From Maritimibacter sp. (lineage in GTDB: Bacteria > Pseudomonadota > Alphaproteobacteria > Rhodobacterales > Rhodobacteraceae), in contig CP051232.1 of the NCBI GenBank assembly GCA_017792445.1, positions 3,818,001-3,882,000 on the forward strand: 64,000 nucleotides of DNA. Reading direction: 5' to 3'. Position 1 is the first letter of the stretch. Every line of letters begins with the position of its first letter. Below are positions 60,237-64,000 of this stretch, one piece after another. Both the position numbers and the translations under genes were made by a program. The notes under the pieces were generated by a model. The model searched no databases. It was not told the DNA's origin and saw nothing but the letters and a program-made list of their open reading frames with translations.

Positions 60237-61796
60237 TTGGACGGTAAGGTGTTTCTGGGCGGCGGCGGCGCCGACTACGGCGTAAAGCAGGGGCTTCGAC
60301 TGGACTACGCCAACCGGCACGGTCTGATCGCCGGAGCGACCGGCACCGGCAAGACCGTGACGGTGCAGATCCTTGCCGAAGGCTTCTCGAAAGCGGGCGT
60401 CCCGGTCTTCCTGTCCGACGTGAAAAGCGACCTTGCCGGGCTTGCGGTGGCGGGATCCGCCGAGGGCAAGCTGCACGAACCGTTCATGAAGCGCGCGGGC
60501 ACCATCGGTTTCGACGACTTCGCCTACGAGGCCTTCCCGGTCACCTTCTGGGACCTGTTCGGCCGCAAGGGCCACCCGGTGCGCACCACCGTCGCCGAGA
60601 TGGGGCCGCTGCTGCTGGCGCGGATGCTGGACCTGTCCGAAGCGCAGGAGGGCGTGCTGAACATCGCCTTCCGTCTGTCCGACGAAGAGGGCCTGCCGCT
60701 TCTGGACCTGAAGGACCTTCGCGCGCTGCTCGTCTGGGTTGGCGAGAACGCGCCCGACCTGTCGCTGCGCTATGGCCATATCTCGGCCGCGTCCATCGGC
60801 GCGATCCAGCGGCAGCTTCTGGTGCTGGAAAACCAGGGCGGCGCCGGGATCTTCGGCGAACCGGCGCTGGACCTTGCGGACCTGATGCAGGTCGACCCGG
60901 ACGGGCGCGGGCGCATCTCGGTTCTGGCGGCGGATCAGTTGATGTCGTCGCCCAAGCTTTACGCCACCTTCCTTCTGTGGCTGCTGTCCGAACTTTTCGA
61001 GGAACTGCCCGAGGTGGGCGACCCCGACAAGCCGAAGCTGGTCTTTTTCTTCGACGAGGCGCACCTGCTGTTCGACGACGCCCCGAAGGCGCTGATCGAC
61101 AAGGTGGAAACGGTGGCGCGGCTGATCCGGTCGAAAGGCGTCGGCGTGTATTTCTGTACCCAGAACCCCGACGATGTGCCCGAGGACGTGCTGGGCCAGC
61201 TTGGCAACCGCATCCAGCACGCGTTGCGGTCGTTCACCGCGCGCGACCAGAAGGCACTCAAGCGCGCCGCCGAGACCTACCGTTCCAATCCGCGCTTCGA
61301 CACCGCCGAGGCGATCCGCGACGTGGGCACCGGCGAGGCGGTGACGTCGATGCTCGAGGACAAGGGCGCGCCCGGCATTGTCGAGCGCACCCTGATCCGG
61401 CCGCCCTCGTCGCAACTGGGCGCCATCACCGAGGACCAGCGCGCGGCGGCCATCGCCGCGTCGCCCTTCGCGGGCAAGTACGACAACGCCGTCGACCGTG
61501 ACAGCGCCTACGAGAAGCTGACCAAACGAGCCGCCGACGCCGCGAAAGAGGCAGAGGCCGCGGTGGAGCCCGAGGCCGAGGCCGAGGCAGAACGCGAGTT
61601 CGACCACGCCCGGCGCTACGGCGGCGGCGCCTCGTCGCGCCGGTACGAGCCGTCCGGGAAGTCGCGGGGCAGACGGATCGAGAAGGACGACAGCTTTGGC
61701 GGTGCGATCTCGGAGGCGCTGAAGAAAGAGCTGCGCGGCACCACCGGCCGCCGCATCGTGCGCGGCATCCTCGGCGGGTTGTTCAAGGCGCGCTAG
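60237..61796 (+). CDS. HerA-like ATPase (DUF853 family)
   Basis: 519 residues. Walker A GATGTGKT (33-40), Walker [13 protein letters not shown], then the sensor stretch [27 protein letters not shown]. It belongs to the HerA/FtsK-type hexameric ATPases that move along DNA; YjgR of E. coli is a relative. The role in the cell is not settled. It starts at TTG 60237 with GGAGGG six bases upstream. The C-terminal ~80 residues are low-complexity and charged ([15 protein letters not shown]). Confidence 0.88.
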   Translation: MDGKVFLGGGGADYGVKQGLRLDYANRHGLIAGATGTGKTVTVQILAEGFSKAGVPVFLSDVKSDLAGLAVAGSAEGKLHEPFMKRAGTIGFDDFAYEAFPVTFWDLFGRKGHPVRTTVAEMGPLLLARMLDLSEAQEGVLNIAFRLSDEEGLPLLDLKDLRALLVWVGENAPDLSLRYGHISAASIGAIQRQLLVLENQGGAGIFGEPALDLADLMQVDPDGRGRISVLAADQLMSSPKLYATFLLWLLSELFEELPEVGDPDKPKLVFFFDEAHLLFDDAPKALIDKVETVARLIRSKGVGVYFCTQNPDDVPEDVLGQLGNRIQHALRSFTARDQKALKRAAETYRSNPRFDTAEAIRDVGTGEAVTSMLEDKGAPGIVERTLIRPPSSQLGAITEDQRAAAIAASPFAGKYDNAVDRDSAYEKLTKRAADAAKEAEAAVEPEAEAEAEREFDHARRYGGGASSRRYEPSGKSRGRRIEKDDSFGGAISEALKKELRGTTGRRIVRGILGGLFKAR

Positions 61797-62221
61797 TCCT
61801 CGGCAAGATCCTGGCACAGACGCACCAGTTCGCGCCGCGCATCGTCTCGCAGCGCGTCCTCCAGCGCGGTTTCGGCCAGTCGCAGCACCGGCGCGGCGGC
61901 GCCGCCGAAATCGTCAAGTTCGACTGTCAGCCCTTGTACGTCGCAGGTGACAAGATCGACCTCTGCCGCCAGCGTGATGCGGGCGGCGGCGTCCAGCCCG
62001 ATCCACGTGCCGGGAGAGGTGCGGCACCGCAGGTGCCCGGTCGCGGCGATCATCACGCGGTCCCCGTCAAGGTCGATGGTCGCGCGCGACAGCCGCGCGG
62101 TGTCCGTCCGGTCGATCGGAGACAGGTTGCGGCACGGATTGGCGCCGACGATCAGGTCGCTCAGCGGGTTCGCCGAGGCGGGCGCGGCGGCAAGCAGGGC
62201 AAGGATGACGGCAAGGCGCAT
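61793..62221 (-). CDS. secreted protein of unknown function (142 aa)
   Basis: Signal peptide [17 protein letters not shown] followed by ~125 residues with three widely spaced cysteines (NPCRNL, HLRCRTS, LVTCDV) plus one near the end (RLCQDL), allowing two disulfides. Beta-rich, probably periplasmic. No family recognised. Its last bases overlap the end of the HerA-like gene by 4 bp. Confidence 0.65.
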   Translation of the reverse strand: MRLAVILALLAAAPASANPLSDLIVGANPCRNLSPIDRTDTARLSRATIDLDGDRVMIAATGHLRCRTSPGTWIGLDAAARITLAAEVDLVTCDVQGLTVELDDFGGAAAPVLRLAETALEDALRDDARRELVRLCQDLAED

Positions 62222-62283
62222 GGGCGGTCTCCGTATGACCTGCCCGTCAAACTGACCCCGCGGCGGCTTGCGTCAATCCCGGA

Positions 62284-63579
62284 CTACAGCAGCGGGCGGA
62301 TCTTCAGCCGGGTGATCCGGTTGTCCTTGCGCTCTAGCACTTCGAAACGGAAGCCGTGGAAGTTGAACACCTGGCCCTGGTTCGGGATCATCTGCGCCTC
62401 GTGGATCACCAGACCCGCGATAGTGTTCGCTTCCTCGTCCGGCAGCGACCAGTCGGCGGCGCGGTTCAGGTCGCGGATCGTCATCGACCCGTCGATCAGA
62501 TAGTCGCCCTCGTCGGTGGGCCGCAGCGGCGAGTCCTCGTCCATGTCGAACTCGTCGGTGATCTCGCCCACGATTTCTTCAAGGATGTCCTCCAGCGTGA
62601 TCAGCCCTTCCAGCGAGCCGTATTCGTCCACCACCAGCGCGAAATGGGTGTGCTGGGCAAGGAACTGGCGCATCTGGTCGTCCAGCGTGGTGGTCTCGGG
62701 CACGAAGTAGGGCTTCATCGCCACGTCCATGACGTTGAAGTTCTCCAGCGGGTTGCCGTTGCCTTGCGGCTGGGTGGCGCGGGCATAGATCGCGCGCAGC
62801 AGGTCCTTGGCGTGGACCACGCCCACGATGTTCTCGGGCTCGTCGCGATAGACGGGCAGGCGGGTGTGGGCCGAGTTCAGGCACTGTTCCACCACTTCTT
62901 GCGGCGGCGCGTCGGCGTTCAGCATCTCGATGCCCGAACGGTGCAGCATGATCTCTTCGACGGTGCGGTCGGCAAGGTCCAGCGCGCCCAACAGCCGGTC
63001 GCGGTCTTCCTTTTCCACCGCGCCCTCGGTGTGGCCAAGAGTGATGGCGCCGACGATCTCTTCGCGCACCGCAAGGATCTGCCCCTCGGGATCGGCGCGG
63101 ACCCCGAACACCCGCAGAATGGCGCGGACCAGCGCGCGGACCGCGCTGACGATCGGGTTCAGCACAAGGATCACGACGCGGATCGCCGGGGCCACGAAGG
63201 CGGCGGCGCGCTCGGCGTTGGTGATGGCATAGGTCTTCGGCAGCACCTCGGCGAAGATCAGAACCAGAAGCGTCATCACCAGCGTCGCGATGGCCACGCC
63301 GCTTTCCCCCAGCAGACGGGTGAACAGCGCGGTTGCCAGCGAGGTGGCAAGGATGTTGACGAGGTTGTTGCCCAGCAGGACCGACCCGATCAGCCGCTCG
63401 CTGTCCTCGGTGATGGTCAGCGCGGTGCGCGCGGCCTTCGAGCCCTTGTCGGCCTGCGAGTTCAGCTTGCCCCGCGAGGCCGCGGTCAGCGCGGTCTCGC
63501 TGCCCGAGAAGAAGGCCGAAAGGATAAGCAGGGCGAGGATGGCGGCAGAGGTGCCCCAAAAGGCGGCGTCGAGGGTCAT
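62284..63579 (-). CDS. CNNM/CorC-type membrane protein
   Basis: 431 residues. N-terminal DUF21 membrane domain (four helices, ~10-190, including ILALLILSAFFSGSETALTAAS), two CBS motifs (~210-340), and a C-terminal CorC/HlyC domain (YLIDGSMTIRDLNRAADW). The complete domain set matches the CNNM family of Mg2+ exporters. The older name hemolysin is misleading. No partner is encoded nearby. Confidence 0.9.
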   Translation of the reverse strand: MTLDAAFWGTSAAILALLILSAFFSGSETALTAASRGKLNSQADKGSKAARTALTITEDSERLIGSVLLGNNLVNILATSLATALFTRLLGESGVAIATLVMTLLVLIFAEVLPKTYAITNAERAAAFVAPAIRVVILVLNPIVSAVRALVRAILRVFGVRADPEGQILAVREEIVGAITLGHTEGAVEKEDRDRLLGALDLADRTVEEIMLHRSGIEMLNADAPPQEVVEQCLNSAHTRLPVYRDEPENIVGVVHAKDLLRAIYARATQPQGNGNPLENFNVMDVAMKPYFVPETTTLDDQMRQFLAQHTHFALVVDEYGSLEGLITLEDILEEIVGEITDEFDMDEDSPLRPTDEGDYLIDGSMTIRDLNRAADWSLPDEEANTIAGLVIHEAQMIPNQGQVFNFHGFRFEVLERKDNRITRLKIRPLL

Positions 63580-63759
63580 GGTCCCGTGTCTTCGTTGATG
63601 TGTCCGGTTGTTATGGGTGCGGGCAGGGGGCGTGGCAAGGGCAGAGGCGTGGGTTGCCCGTGGACCGTGTGCGCCATCCCGCAGGCGCTTGCCACGGCGG
63701 GGGCAGGCAGCGGCGTTCTGACGTTTTCGTGAACGCGGCGCCGTGGTCGCGATGAGGAT

Positions 63760-63771
63760 TGACCCGAGTCA
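63760..63771. promoter_or_regulatory. possible operator upstream of an iron-type binding protein
   Basis: TGAC-CCGA-GTCA (inverted repeat, 4-bp arms) followed by TTTAGTC, 45 bp before the ATG at 63816. It may be an iron-responsive site by context, but I cannot match it to a defined consensus. Confidence 0.28.
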
Positions 63772-63815
63772 TTTAGTCGGATTTACACATCGCGCAGCAA
63801 GGAGGAGAGACCACT

Positions 63816-64000
63816 ATGCTTCGTACCTGTTTTCTGGCCGCCACGGCCATCGCCGTTGCCGCCCCCGCCATTGCGGACGTCAATATCTATACGACCCGCC
63901 AGCCTGAATTGATCGAGCCCGTGATGGAGGCTTTCACCGAGGAAACCGGCATCGCCGTGAACCTCGCCTTCATCAACGAAGGCATCGTGGAGCGCCTGAA
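63816..64000 (+). CDS. periplasmic iron-type ABC binding protein (partial, 3' end outside window)
   Basis: Only 61 codons are visible. Signal peptide MLRTCFLAATAIAVAAPAIA, then DVNIYTTRQPELIEPVMEAFTEETGIAV, the usual start of FbpA/AfuA-type Fe3+-binding proteins. GGAGGAG eight bases before the ATG. It is the first gene of a probable ABC operon continuing to the right. Confidence 0.75.
   Translation, partial: MLRTCFLAATAIAVAAPAIADVNIYTTRQPELIEPVMEAFTEETGIAVNLAFINEGIVERL

Overview
The window is high-G+C DNA (by eye about two-thirds G+C) from an alphaproteobacterium, almost certainly Rhodobacterales/Rhodobacteraceae. The evidence is the order dusB-ntrB-ntrC-ntrY-ntrX ... trkA-trkH-hfq-hflX, an NtrC without the GAFTGA loop as described for Rhodobacter capsulatus, an aglR/aglEFGAK alpha-glucoside locus, an IalB-family protein, a Hint-domain protein, TRAP transport genes and many GTG/TTG starts. 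It looks like a chromosomal segment. No phage, IS element, rRNA operon or CRISPR array was seen.

Layout. 1-2.3 kb: the 5' part of a phosphoenolpyruvate mutase/nucleotidyltransferase fusion (phosphonate synthesis), divergent from a TauE/SafE exporter. 2.3-12.5 kb: a carbohydrate module. A minus-strand unit (LacI regulator, GH1 beta-glucosidase, glucokinase) diverges from a plus-strand unit (binding protein, two permeases, GH13 alpha-glucosidase, ATPase), with two near-identical LacI-type palindromes 166 bp apart between them. 12.5-26 kb: small membrane proteins, a FemAB/GNAT protein, a TRAP transporter, two c-type cytochromes with a LysR regulator, a Sel1 protein, hpt, a COQ10/RatA-like protein, an MmgE/PrpD protein, a degenerate GC-rich repeat tract, and pncC-pgpA-ispDF.

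26-41 kb: the nitrogen-control operon dusB-ntrBC-ntrYX, ended by a hairpin, then a lamin-tail/EF-hand/Hint protein and a lipoprotein sitting between ntrX and trkA, then trkAH, hfq-hflX, and an MgtE-like transporter lacking the usual N-domain. 41-50 kb: a penicillin-acylase family protein, a beta-hydroxyacid dehydrogenase, a small lower-G+C islet of three short genes including an HNH nuclease, dsbB, a YqaA-type membrane protein, a YpfJ metallopeptidase, tRNA-Leu(CAA) and tRNA-Cys(GCA). 50-54 kb: molybdenum-cofactor genes fdhD-mobA-mobB-moeA, overlapping end to end. 54-64 kb: envelope genes (a DUF882 protein, an L,D-transpeptidase, lpxD, an acyl carrier protein, a ketosynthase), ialB, a gene-free stretch with strong terminators that probably encodes small RNA, a HerA-like ATPase, a CorC/CNNM protein and the start of an iron-type periplasmic binding protein.

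Points most worth a second look: both sigma54-type regulators (NtrC, NtrX) lack GAFTGA; a nested inverted repeat lies between ntrC and ntrY; there is a candidate small RNA with a CCUCC loop near 60.1 kb; the HNH islet has a structured leader; the Hint protein could process itself; and the PEP mutase is fused to a nucleotidyltransferase.
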